Source of the DNA: Microcoleus vaginatus WJT46-NPBG5 | Lineage (GTDB): Bacteria > Cyanobacteriota > Cyanobacteriia > Cyanobacteriales > Oscillatoriaceae | Length of the DNA: 64,000 nucleotides | NCBI GenBank assembly: GCA_019359355.1 | Contig: JAHHHM010000024.1 | Coordinates: 52,037 to 116,036 of the forward strand | Direction: 5' to 3' | Shown here: piece after piece, positions 28,608-37,800 of the stretch | Position numbering within the stretch: position 1 is the stretch's first letter | Layout of the letters: each line of letters opens with the position of its first letter | The notes under the pieces: generated by a model | The model's database searches: none | Told to the model about the DNA's origin: nothing | The model's input: only the letters and a program-made list of their open reading frames with translations | Made by a program: the position numbers and the translations under genes

Positions 28608-28973
28608 ATGGATAACCTCGAAAATAAGACAACCACCGACAAATACAAAATGATTTTAGAGGCGACCGAAAACAAGACAACCACCGACAAATACAAAATG
28701 ATTTTAGAGGCGACCGAAAACATTGAAACCGTGATGGGATTTGATCCTCACTTTCAATCTTTTCAGCAACCGAATAGCAAAATAGAAGTTTCTTCTCGTC
28801 AAACTGAAAAAATAGAAGCTGTGAGGGAAGTTGACCCTCACTTTCAATCTCCTCAGCAGCCGACAGGTAAAATCGAAGTCCCACCCAGCCAATCTGCCGG
28901 CTTATTTGTGCTTTGGTTTATGGTTCTATTAGTTCAAGCCCTTATGTTTTGGAAGCAAAAAAGTAAAGAATAA
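28608..28973 (+). CDS. Small tail-anchored membrane protein with two kinds of internal repeat
   Basis: 121 residues. Residues about 4-35 are two copies of NKTTTDKYKMILEATE, encoded by a perfect or near-perfect 48-bp tandem repeat. Residues about 45-100 hold two copies of a DPHFQS-QQP--KIEV unit. A C-terminal membrane helix (LFVLWFMVLLVQALMFW) is followed by KQKSKE, consistent with a tail anchor facing the cytoplasm. I recognise no family. It is divergent from the DUF4384-like gene. The repeat structure and Thr/Lys content suggest an adaptor rather than an enzyme. Confidence 0.55.
   Translation: MDNLENKTTTDKYKMILEATENKTTTDKYKMILEATENIETVMGFDPHFQSFQQPNSKIEVSSRQTEKIEAVREVDPHFQSPQQPTGKIEVPPSQSAGLFVLWFMVLLVQALMFWKQKSKE
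28619..28714. repeat. Two-copy 48-bp tandem repeat within a coding region
   Basis: The 48-bp unit starting GAAAATAAGACAACC is repeated at once as GAAAACAAGACAACC with otherwise matching sequence. It duplicates 16 residues of the small membrane protein. Confidence 0.85.
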
Positions 28974-29218
28974 CCGGCAAAGTTCTGCAACAGTCCAAAC
29001 GTTCAGAGTTGTCAAGCATTAAAACCGGCTCAAGCAGATAGCATTGCGGTGCCGGTGGCGGAACGTTGTTTGTCGCAGAACTTTTTAAAATTGGTATAAT
29101 CTCTAGAGCAAAATTGTTGAAAAGCCGGCAGCCCACAATCAAGAGACAGCCTCGGCATCCCGCCCGACTTCTAAATATCTCTCACCATGATGATTAAAAT
29201 AAGAGTGATTTTTGTTCA

Positions 29219-30502
29219 ATGAGATTGAATTTAGTGGCGAAAAAATGGATGATCTTTTGCTTGTGCTTCTTAGTGGGCTTAAGATTAATTGCTGGAAGTA
29301 GCACCTATTCGCAAATACCCCCATCTACTGAGTCAGAACTACGCGGTGTTTGGATAACGAATGTCACCAGTGGCGTATTATTTGTCCCTTGGGGAATCAA
29401 CCGCGCATTACACCAACTGTCTCAACTCAACTTCAACACCGTCTATCCCGTCGTCTGGAACCGGGGACACACGTTTTATCCAAGTGCTGTCGCGCAAGAC
29501 GTCACAGGGCGCTCGCAAGAACCCCTGTTGGCAGTGATGCGCCCCTTTGAAGATACTCTGGCGGAAATCCTCAAGCAGGGACATCGCCGGCACCTAAAAG
29601 TCATTCCCTGGTTTGAATATGGCTTTATGGCACCGGCACAGTCACAACTCGCCCAGCGTCACCCAGACTGGCTCACGACTAGGCGAGACAGTAGCAAAAA
29701 TATTAAAGAAATTCCGGATGAACAGGCAGTTCAAGAAGGCGCAAAGCGAACCCCGCAGCAGAATGCCGGCAAGCCTGGTATTTTTCCTGCCGCATCATCT
29801 TTTTTCGTTCCTAAGCAAGTTTGGCTGAATCCTCTGCATCCAGAAGTGCAGCAGTTTATCCGTGAGCTAGTTGTGGAAGTTGTTAGCAATTATGATGTTG
29901 ATGGCATTCAGCTAGATGATCATTTTGGGATGCCGGTGGAGCTAGGTTATGATCCTTTGACAGTCGAGCTTTACCGGCTCGAACATCAGGGTCAAAATCC
30001 CCCCAGTGACTTTCTTGATGCTGAGTGGATGCGCTGGCGTGCCGATAAAATTACTCATTTCATGCAAGAGTTATTTCACGCGGTCAAAGCTGTCAAGCCG
30101 GATGTGATCGTATCTCTTTCTTCTAACTCACAATCTTTTGCTTATAGAAATTATCTCCAAGATTGGCAAACTTGGGTAGAGCAGGGTTTAGTGGAAGATT
30201 TAATATTGCAGGTGTATCGCAATGATTTGATTCGCTTTCAGGCAGAATTAAAAGTGCCGGCAATTCAGATTGCTCGTCGTAAAATTCCTGTTGGCGTGGG
30301 AATTACAGCCGGCACTTGGAGAAATCCTGTCCCTATTGAGCAAATTCAAAAGCAGGTGGGGGTCGTTCGTGAGGGCGGATTTTATGGGGTATCCTTCTTT
30401 TATTGGGAGAGTTTATGGAGTTATTTCACGCCAGAGTCTCCTCGGCAGCGGAGAAAGGGGTTTAAAGCGATTTTTTCGGATGCAAATGTTAGAAATAAAT
30501 AG
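29219..30502 (+). CDS. GHL10 (DUF187) glycoside-hydrolase-like secreted protein
   Basis: 427 residues with an N-terminal signal peptide (hydrophobic run WMIFCLCFLVGLRLIAG). The rest is a TIM-barrel-like glycosidase domain: ELRGVWITNVTSG, FNTVYPVVWNRGHTFYPS, LKVIPWFEYGF, VDGIQLDDHFGMP and a final FYWESLWSYF. These features match the GHL10 family, seen in cyanobacteria as outer-envelope proteins. The Asp pair in IQLDDHFG is a candidate catalytic or substrate site. A longer relative lies at 31426-34185. Confidence 0.85.
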   Translation: MRLNLVAKKWMIFCLCFLVGLRLIAGSSTYSQIPPSTESELRGVWITNVTSGVLFVPWGINRALHQLSQLNFNTVYPVVWNRGHTFYPSAVAQDVTGRSQEPLLAVMRPFEDTLAEILKQGHRRHLKVIPWFEYGFMAPAQSQLAQRHPDWLTTRRDSSKNIKEIPDEQAVQEGAKRTPQQNAGKPGIFPAASSFFVPKQVWLNPLHPEVQQFIRELVVEVVSNYDVDGIQLDDHFGMPVELGYDPLTVELYRLEHQGQNPPSDFLDAEWMRWRADKITHFMQELFHAVKAVKPDVIVSLSSNSQSFAYRNYLQDWQTWVEQGLVEDLILQVYRNDLIRFQAELKVPAIQIARRKIPVGVGITAGTWRNPVPIEQIQKQVGVVREGGFYGVSFFYWESLWSYFTPESPRQRRKGFKAIFSDANVRNK

Positions 30503-30532
30503 TTTTTGGGATCGGATTTTATAAGATTTTTT

Positions 30533-30566
30533 AACCACAGATGCACACAGATAAACACAGATGGGT
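30533..30566. repeat. Dispersed CACAGATAAACACAGAT repeat
   Basis: ACCACAGATGCACACAGATAAACACAGATGG is related to the repeat inserted in cobB at 12147-12220. Confidence 0.55.
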
Positions 30567-30693
30567 TGTCGGTTGGTTTCAAAGATAATGCAGATGTTAA
30601 AAGTAACTTTTAGCGATAGATTGAGTTGATCAACCGAACTAAAGTTATTGCTTGCAATATTGGATATCTGAAATATACTTTTTTGTCATTTAA

Positions 30694-31278
30694 ATGTGTG
30701 TGAGCTTAAAGTTTGTCAAAACAGAGTTCTTTGTTTGGTTGCAGTGGGTTTTGCTCACGCTTGCAGGTTTTTTGGTAAGTTTACTATTTATTGAAATAGG
30801 TGAGAAACCTGATATTGGAGCTTTTGAGGGGGCAATTGGTGGGGTGGTAATCGGGTTAGCGCAATGGTTTTTTCTGAGATCGCGCATCTCTAATGCTGGA
30901 TGGTGGGTATTGGTGTGTGTTCTCAGTTGGGGATTGCTGGGTGTGACGGGTTTGGGTGCACTCGGCTGGTTTACACCGGCAACCCCGCAAATTCCTCTGA
31001 GAATCGTTTACGGGGCGATCAATGGTGAACAGATGGGATTGTTGATCGGGTTGGCGCAGTGGTTGGTGATTGGTAAACAAGTTATGGCGGGTTGGCGGTG
31101 GATTATCACGAGTTCTGTATGTTGGGCGGTGGCGTTGGCTATCGGGTGGACGGTTGGCGGGTTGTTGCACCAAGCCACCGGCTTATTCTTTGGAGAGGTT
31201 GTGGGTTTGGCTGTGGCATGGATTGTTGCAGCAGCAACCACAGGAATTCCTCTTGTTTGCTTTTTAAACTCCCACTAA
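30694..31278 (+). CDS. Multi-spanning membrane protein with internal repeat
   Basis: 194 residues, almost all hydrophobic, with about five predicted membrane segments. A motif recurs: VVIGLAQWFFL (about residue 50) and LLIGLAQWLVI (about residue 115), pointing to an internal duplication. Gly-rich helices with AIGWTVGGLL and small acidic patches resemble a conserved cyanobacterial membrane family of unknown role. It sits between the two GHL10 genes on the same strand, but with large enough gaps for separate promoters. Confidence 0.7.
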   Translation: MCVSLKFVKTEFFVWLQWVLLTLAGFLVSLLFIEIGEKPDIGAFEGAIGGVVIGLAQWFFLRSRISNAGWWVLVCVLSWGLLGVTGLGALGWFTPATPQIPLRIVYGAINGEQMGLLIGLAQWLVIGKQVMAGWRWIITSSVCWAVALAIGWTVGGLLHQATGLFFGEVVGLAVAWIVAAATTGIPLVCFLNSH

Positions 31279-31425
31279 TGGGAAATGTTCGCTAAATGCT
31301 CAGCAAGCGTTTTTGCCTAAATATGGGTAATAATTGCCTTTGGCCTGGATTTGTGGGGAGTTAGCTTTCTCCTACGACTACAGGCAAGCTATAGCAGTGC
31401 GAGATTATACCTGAAAAATTAAAGA

Positions 31426-34185
31426 ATGAAAAAGATATTTTTGGCGTTTCTAATCATTTCTCTTTCTTTTTTCAGGGTTGCATCTACTCGGGCAGCAGAA
31501 ATCGTCTTGGCAGTTGTGCGGAGTCCGGATAACGCCCAGGAGTGGGCCGGCATCACTCAACGTTTAGATGCGGCGGGAATTGCTTATCGCACTATCGATA
31601 TCGCACAAATTAACCGGGCTTCGGATCTAGCCGGCACTACAGTTATATTTTTAGCCAACATCGAAACGCTAACACCAGCACAAGTGAACGCCCTCGATGA
31701 CTGGATGAGCCAAGGGGGTCGAGTTATCGCATCAGGGCCGGTTGGCAGTCGCTCCTCCCCAGAAGTGCGTCAAGCCTTACGCTCGCTCTTAGGTGCATCC
31801 TGGGCGTTTCCCCTGCCCCAGCCTTCAGCCGTTCAAGCGATGCGAATTTGCACCGGCGACTGGCGCAACGCCCCGATTGGTGCCAAACCCTGCGACACTT
31901 GGGTGTCTCCAGAACTAACCGCCCCACCTGTTTCTGGAGGCGTCTTAATTCCCGCCGGCTTATCGAGTCAAATTGCTGCGACTTGGAGTTGCACCGGCAC
32001 ACAACCCTGCCCCAACACCTCATCCCCAGCCGTCGTCACCAGTGAACAAGCCACATTTTTCGGCTGGCAGTGGGGCAGCCAAGCGGCAGCATCCGCCGAA
32101 ATTGATACAGCCTGGTTGCAAGCAACCCTCAGCCGTTATGGAGAAATTCAGCTCACCGATATGCCGGTGGCGAGGAGAGGGGGAGCCGTTGAATCTAGAA
32201 GAGAAGGAGAGGGGGAGCAAAGGCGAGGGGGAGCAGTCGAATCTAGAAGAGGAGGAGAGGGGGAGCAAAGGCGAGGGGGAGCATCTGAGCGAGACAACTC
32301 TCAACCGGCAATCCCTAAATCCCCCAATCCTTCACAAAACTCTAGCGATCCAGCAGAGCAAGTCGTGCCGGCGCAACCGGAAATCAACCCCGACTCCCAA
32401 ATCATCACCAGCGCCTCTGCTAACGCCATGCGCCAAGAACTCGCCGAACTTTTAGGGCGGGTTGAAAGTGCCTTATTATCTGCTAGTGCAGCCAATAATC
32501 CAGAAAATCTCGCCACTGAAACTCCGACAGAAGCGAGCACCAAATCTGCTGCTCGTCCTGCGACAAATCAAGGGGCTGCGGAAAAAGCAATCGTTGAGGC
32601 GCGGCAAGTGTTGCAAGCATTTCCTCAACTGTTAGCACAAAAGAATTACACTGAAGCGCGTCGGCAGTGGGTCGCCGCGCGACGGCTGCTGTGGGAAAAT
32701 TACCCGACAGATCAGCCTGTGGCTCAACCAGAAATTCGCGCCATTTGGTTAGATCGGGGCACCATCGTGAGAGCCGGCTCAGAGCGAGGATTGGCTGTGG
32801 TTTTTGACCGGCTGGCAGCCGCAGGATTCAATACAATTTTCTTTGAAACCGTCAATGCCGGCTATCCGATTTATCCCTCTCAAGTCGCTCCCGAACAGAA
32901 CCCACAGACGCGCCGGTGGGACCCCCTCGCCGCTGGGGTGAAGTTAGCCCATGAACGAGGCATGGAACTGCACGCATGGGTGTGGGTGTTCGCTGCCGGC
33001 AACCAGCGACACAATGTACTGCTCAACCAGCCGGCGGATTATCCGGGACCCCTGATTAGCGCCCATCCAGACTGGGCAAGCTACGATCAGCGCGGCAAGA
33101 TGATTCCCGCAGGGCAAACGAAGCCGTTTTTAGACCCTGCACATCCAGAAGTGCGTCGCTACTTGCTCAAGCTTTTGGATGAAGTGGTTAGCCGGTATGA
33201 AGTGGATGGGGTGCAGCTAGACTACATTCGCTATCCTTTTCAAGATCCGGCTGTTGGCAGCAGCTACGGCTATGGCAAAGCAGCACGCCAGCAATTTCGG
33301 CAACTTGCAGGGGTTGATCCAGCGGATATTTCGCCAAGCGATACGGAATTGTGGCGGCAGTGGACGGGGTTCCGCATCCGCCAAGTTGACTCTTTTGTTG
33401 CCGAGGCATCGAAACTTGTTCGCAGCCGGCGTCCGAATGTAATGGTTTCAGCGGCGGTATTTCCCTTACCTCGCAACGAACGCCTCAACAAAATCCAGCA
33501 GAATTGGGAAGAATGGGCGCAGCAGGGAAATGTGGATTTGGTGGTGCCGATGACTTACGCAATGGATACCGGCGGGTTGCAAAAGTTGGCTGCACCTTGG
33601 CTGACAATAGCAGCCGGCGTGAATAACAGCGCACCGGCACTGGGTGCAACTTTGATTTTACCGGCGATTCGGCTGCTGAATTTGCCGGAAGTGGTGGCAG
33701 TGGATCAAATTCAGGCATTGCGGGATTTGCCGGCACCGGGTTATGCCTTGTTTGCTGTAGAGAATATCAGTAACCGTTTGCAGGGCATTTTCAGCCGTAC
33801 CCAAGGATGTGCCGGTGCAAACTGTACAGCAGCCGTTCCGTATCGGCAGCCTTTTGCCACTGCCGCCGGACGGTTTAAAACGTTGCAAAGGCAATGGGAT
33901 TTTCTGCTGGCAAATAATCAGCTAAAAATAGCAGAACCGCAGTTAAGCGAGTTCACCACTAAAACGCAAGCGCTGGAAAGCAGTTTAAACCAACTGGCAA
34001 CTGAAGCATCTGTCGGTGATTTAGCCACAGCCAGACAGTCACTCACTAATTTTCAAGCAGAATTTGATGGCTGGATGCGCTTGTATTCCTCAGAAAATCC
34101 TTACCAAGTCAAAACTTGGAAAAATCACTTAGCGACGCTGGAAACCCTGCTGCGCTTTGGAGAGCGAGTTGAATTACAGCGATAA
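31426..34185 (+). CDS. Large GHL10 (DUF187) protein with minisatellite insertion
   Basis: 919 residues. It has a signal peptide (IFLAFLIISLSFF...TRAAE), then an N-terminal alpha/beta domain (ITQRLDAAGIAYRTIDIAQIN, about residues 40-240). Next is a low-complexity insert rich in RRGGAVESRR and GEGEQ (about 248-300), then the GHL10 barrel (IRAIWLDRGTIVRAG, FNTIFFETVNAGYPIYPS, MELHAWVWVFAAGN, VDGVQLDYIRYPF, VDLVVPMTYA) and a helical tail. The insert is encoded by a 48-bp minisatellite that kept frame. Likely periplasmic or outer-envelope carbohydrate-active, with unknown substrate. Confidence 0.85.
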   Translation: MKKIFLAFLIISLSFFRVASTRAAEIVLAVVRSPDNAQEWAGITQRLDAAGIAYRTIDIAQINRASDLAGTTVIFLANIETLTPAQVNALDDWMSQGGRVIASGPVGSRSSPEVRQALRSLLGASWAFPLPQPSAVQAMRICTGDWRNAPIGAKPCDTWVSPELTAPPVSGGVLIPAGLSSQIAATWSCTGTQPCPNTSSPAVVTSEQATFFGWQWGSQAAASAEIDTAWLQATLSRYGEIQLTDMPVARRGGAVESRREGEGEQRRGGAVESRRGGEGEQRRGGASERDNSQPAIPKSPNPSQNSSDPAEQVVPAQPEINPDSQIITSASANAMRQELAELLGRVESALLSASAANNPENLATETPTEASTKSAARPATNQGAAEKAIVEARQVLQAFPQLLAQKNYTEARRQWVAARRLLWENYPTDQPVAQPEIRAIWLDRGTIVRAGSERGLAVVFDRLAAAGFNTIFFETVNAGYPIYPSQVAPEQNPQTRRWDPLAAGVKLAHERGMELHAWVWVFAAGNQRHNVLLNQPADYPGPLISAHPDWASYDQRGKMIPAGQTKPFLDPAHPEVRRYLLKLLDEVVSRYEVDGVQLDYIRYPFQDPAVGSSYGYGKAARQQFRQLAGVDPADISPSDTELWRQWTGFRIRQVDSFVAEASKLVRSRRPNVMVSAAVFPLPRNERLNKIQQNWEEWAQQGNVDLVVPMTYAMDTGGLQKLAAPWLTIAAGVNNSAPALGATLILPAIRLLNLPEVVAVDQIQALRDLPAPGYALFAVENISNRLQGIFSRTQGCAGANCTAAVPYRQPFATAAGRFKTLQRQWDFLLANNQLKIAEPQLSEFTTKTQALESSLNQLATEASVGDLATARQSLTNFQAEFDGWMRLYSSENPYQVKTWKNHLATLETLLRFGERVELQR
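32170..32287. repeat. 48-bp minisatellite in the GHL10 gene
   Basis: The unit GAGAGGGGGAGCAAAGGC plus GAGGGGGAGCAGTCGAATC and AGAAGAGGAG is present about two and a half times. Its length is a multiple of three, so copy change keeps frame. Confidence 0.75.
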
Positions 34186-34887
34186 TACTGCCACCTTCGT
34201 CTCTTCCTCAGTTTAGTTGAGTGATTGTTGGCCGGTATTCATAATCACGCCAAAGCCGAAGATATCAAACCCTAAGCGCTTCCCGGCGATAAGTATAAAA
34301 ACTTATTTGCATCTGTGCGGAACTCTTCAATTTTTAAGAAAATTGCCCTGCTTGTGAGCGAGAGAATCGGCAAGCTTTGTTAAAAAAAATTTCTTAAAAT
34401 ATCTTTTTTTAGCCTAAAGTTCCGTACTTTCTCTGTAACTGTAAATAAGAACAATATGGTATCTGTGGCAGTAATTTCACTGATGGATATGCTTGTGTGC
34501 TAACAAATCAACGGTTGGCAATCAGGGAGTGTATTATATTTTGTAAAAAATCTTAACGGGGAATTTGCCTTTGACATAGCAAACTCAAAAGTGAAGGAGC
34601 TGGTTAAATTTTTAAGTTTGCCTTTAGCGCTTCCAGGGTGGTTTTCTGCTAATTGCAACTATTTGTATTAATTAACACGATGCCACTTAATAGTTTTTCA
34701 TTCTTACGAGAGATATTATTCTCCGTAATAATAATTAAGCTTAAGTTTCATCTATCCCAAGGCAGATTTTTAAAGTCAATAAGGATTTCAAGCTCATAGT
34801 GGAATCAGATCAACAGGAGTCTGTTTCTGGGTATCTTAAGCAGGGTGAAATGCTGCCGGCAACAAGAGGTCAAAACAGAGAGTTTTT
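34186..34887. other. About 700-bp intergenic region before the PAS kinase
   Basis: AT-rich from about 34370 onwards, with runs such as TTAAAAAAAATTTC. It presumably contains the promoter and a long leader for the kinase gene. I see no coding region, tRNA or recognisable riboswitch. Confidence 0.35.
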
Positions 34888-37800
34888 ATGCAGGAATTTT
34901 TGCACATATTTTTTAGCTCAAGTCCATTTATTCCCCACGGGCATTGCTATCTCTGGAAGCCAGAGCTAGTTTCACTTCATCTACTATCGGATCTAATAAC
35001 AGCGCTTGCTTACTTCTTCGTTGCCGGTGCCATTATTTACTTCACCAGAAATCGGCAAGATTTACCCGCTAAAACTGTCATTTTGCTCATCGGCACATTT
35101 TTTGTTTTTAGTGGATGTGGGACAACTCACTTGATGGATGTCTTCACCCTGTGGCATCCTGTTTACTGGGTTTCAGGAACGATCAAGTTTCTCAACGCCA
35201 CATGGTCATCCTATGCCTTTGCATTTCTTTTAGTGCCGCTCATCCCCTTAGCCCTTGATGCGCCCAGCCCAGCGCAACTAGAAGCAGCAAACCGGCAATT
35301 AGAAGCAGAAATTACTGAACGTCGGCGCATTGATGAAAAGCTGCAAAAATCACAACAGATGTTGCAGCTAGTCATGGACAACATCCCACAATGTATTTTT
35401 TGGAAAGATCGCAATTCAGTTTATTTGGGTTGCAACCGTAACTTTGCAATCGTAGCCGGCATTGACACTCCAGGAAATATCGTTGGCAAGACAGATTGGG
35501 ATTTACCGTGGACAAAAGAACAAGCTGAAATTTACCGCGAATATGACTCTTGCATAATGGAAACAGATATTTCTGAATATCACATTATCGAAGATTTGCA
35601 ACAAGCTGATGGCAAACACTTATGGCTAGATACAACAAAAGTGCCGCTGCACGATAGTGAAGGCAATGTTGTAGGCATCTTGGGAGCTTTTGAAGATATC
35701 ACAGAGCGCAAGCAAGCTGAGTCTGCACTTTTGCAAAGCGAAGCCAAACATCGTGCTTTGCTTAATGCAATTCCCGATGCGATTTTTTGCATAAGTAAAG
35801 AAGGTATTTATTTAGAATATAAGCCGGCAAAAGACTTTAATCTTTTAGCGTCGGCTAGTGAATTTATTGGCAAAAGTGTGTGGGAAGTGCTGCCGGCACA
35901 GATGGCTGAGCAAACAATGCACTACATTCAGCAAACCTTCAGCACCGGCGATCCTCAAGTTTTCGAGTATCAGACGACATTTGAGGGCGAATCGCACGAT
36001 TACGAAGCGCGAATGGTTGTTAGTAAAGAATCAGAAGTTATTAGCATTATCCGCGACATCACCGCCGCCAAGCAGGCAGAAGCCGGTTTAAAACAAGCAA
36101 AAGAAGAACTCGAAAAAAGTTATAGCCTTTTACGTGCTGTGATGGATGGAACCCCCGATCCCATCTTTGTCAAGGATCTTCAGGGGCGATATTTAATGCT
36201 AAATCGTGCCCTTCTTCAGATATTTGGCAAACATTCTGTAGAAGAGGTGCTCGGTAAGGATGATACTGAGATATTGCCGGCAGAAATAGCGCGTCAACTT
36301 AGGGAAACTGATCGCCGCATCATGACAGCCGGCAAAACTCAAATTCTTGAGGAAGTGGTTACAGGAAGTGATAATATTACGCGGACGTATCTAGCAACAA
36401 AAAGCGTCTACCGCGATCCACAAGGAAACATCAGTGGTCTCATAGGAATCTCGCGAGACATTAGCGAACGCAAGCAAACCGAAGAAGCTTTAAATAAAGA
36501 ACGAGAGTTTTTAAACGCATTGCTTGATAATCTAGCAGACGGAATTGTTGCTTGTGATGCCAATGGAATTTTGACTCTGTTTAATCGAGCTACAAAAGAG
36601 TTTCATGGGTTGCCGCAACAACCCATTCCTTCAGAAAAATGGGCACAACACTTTGATTTATATCGCCCTGACGGAAAGACTCTCATGGAAAAAGAAGAGA
36701 TTCCGCTGTTTCGAGCATTGCAAGGAGAAATGGTTCGGAATACAGAAATGATCATTGCTCCAAAACAGGGAAAAACTCGCACCCTACTTGCTAGCGGACA
36801 AGCAATCTTTGATGGGAATGGCAAAAAATTAGGTGCGGTTGTGGCGATGCATGATATCACCAAACGTAAACAAGCACAGGAGGCACTCAAAAGAGCCAAT
36901 GAAGAGTTAGAAATCCGCGTCGAAGAGCGTACTACAGCCTTAAAAAATGCGGTTGAACGATTGCAAAATGAAATGGCTGAGCGCCGGCAAGTAGAAGCAG
37001 CACTACGGGAGAGTGAAGCACGGTTTCGAGCGGCGGCAGAGGGGAGTTTTGATGCTTTCTACGTTTTTAAGAGTGTACGCGACGAAGCGGGAAGTATTAT
37101 TGATTTTCAATTCGTTGATCTCAATTCCCAAGGTGCGAAGTTAATTTCGCGGTCTAAGGAAGAAGTGATGGGCACTCAGTTGTGCGAGTTGTTGCCCTTC
37201 AATCGCACCGGCGGTTTTTTTGAAAAGTACAAGCGCGTTGTGGAAACCGGCATTGCTTTAGAAGAAGAGTTTCCCATCTCTATGCCAGGAGTCGCTGCCT
37301 CATGGCTTCGCCATCAAGTTATTCCCCTCGGCGACGGCATCGCCATTACTTCTAGCGATATTAGCGATCGCAAGCAAGCAGAGGAGGCGCTGAAAGAGAG
37401 TGAAGCGCGGTTACAGGCGATTTTGGATAACTCTCCACTCTGTATGTATGTCAAGGATTTAGAAGGTAGATATCTTCTGATTAACCGGCAGCATGAAACC
37501 CTTTTTCACTTTGATCGCCAGTATATTAAAGGCAAAAACGATTACGAAATCTTCCCAGCTGAGTTGGCGGAGGCATTTCGGGCGAATGATCAACAAGTTC
37601 TTGCAGCGGGAACTGCTTTGCAGTCGGAAGAAGAGGCGCTTCATGACGATGGGTTGCATACATACATCTCGATTAAGTTTCCGCTTTACGACGCTGCCGG
37701 TGTCGCTTATGCAATCTGTGGCATTTCCACTGATATCACTGATCGCAAGCAGGCAGAAGCTGCAATACGCCAAAGTGAGGAGCGCTATCGCTCTTTGATC

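Noticed and set aside
28606..28884. 92-codon minus-strand frame
   Set aside because: Antisense of the repeat-bearing small membrane protein, which has its own Shine-Dalgarno and a sensible membrane anchor.
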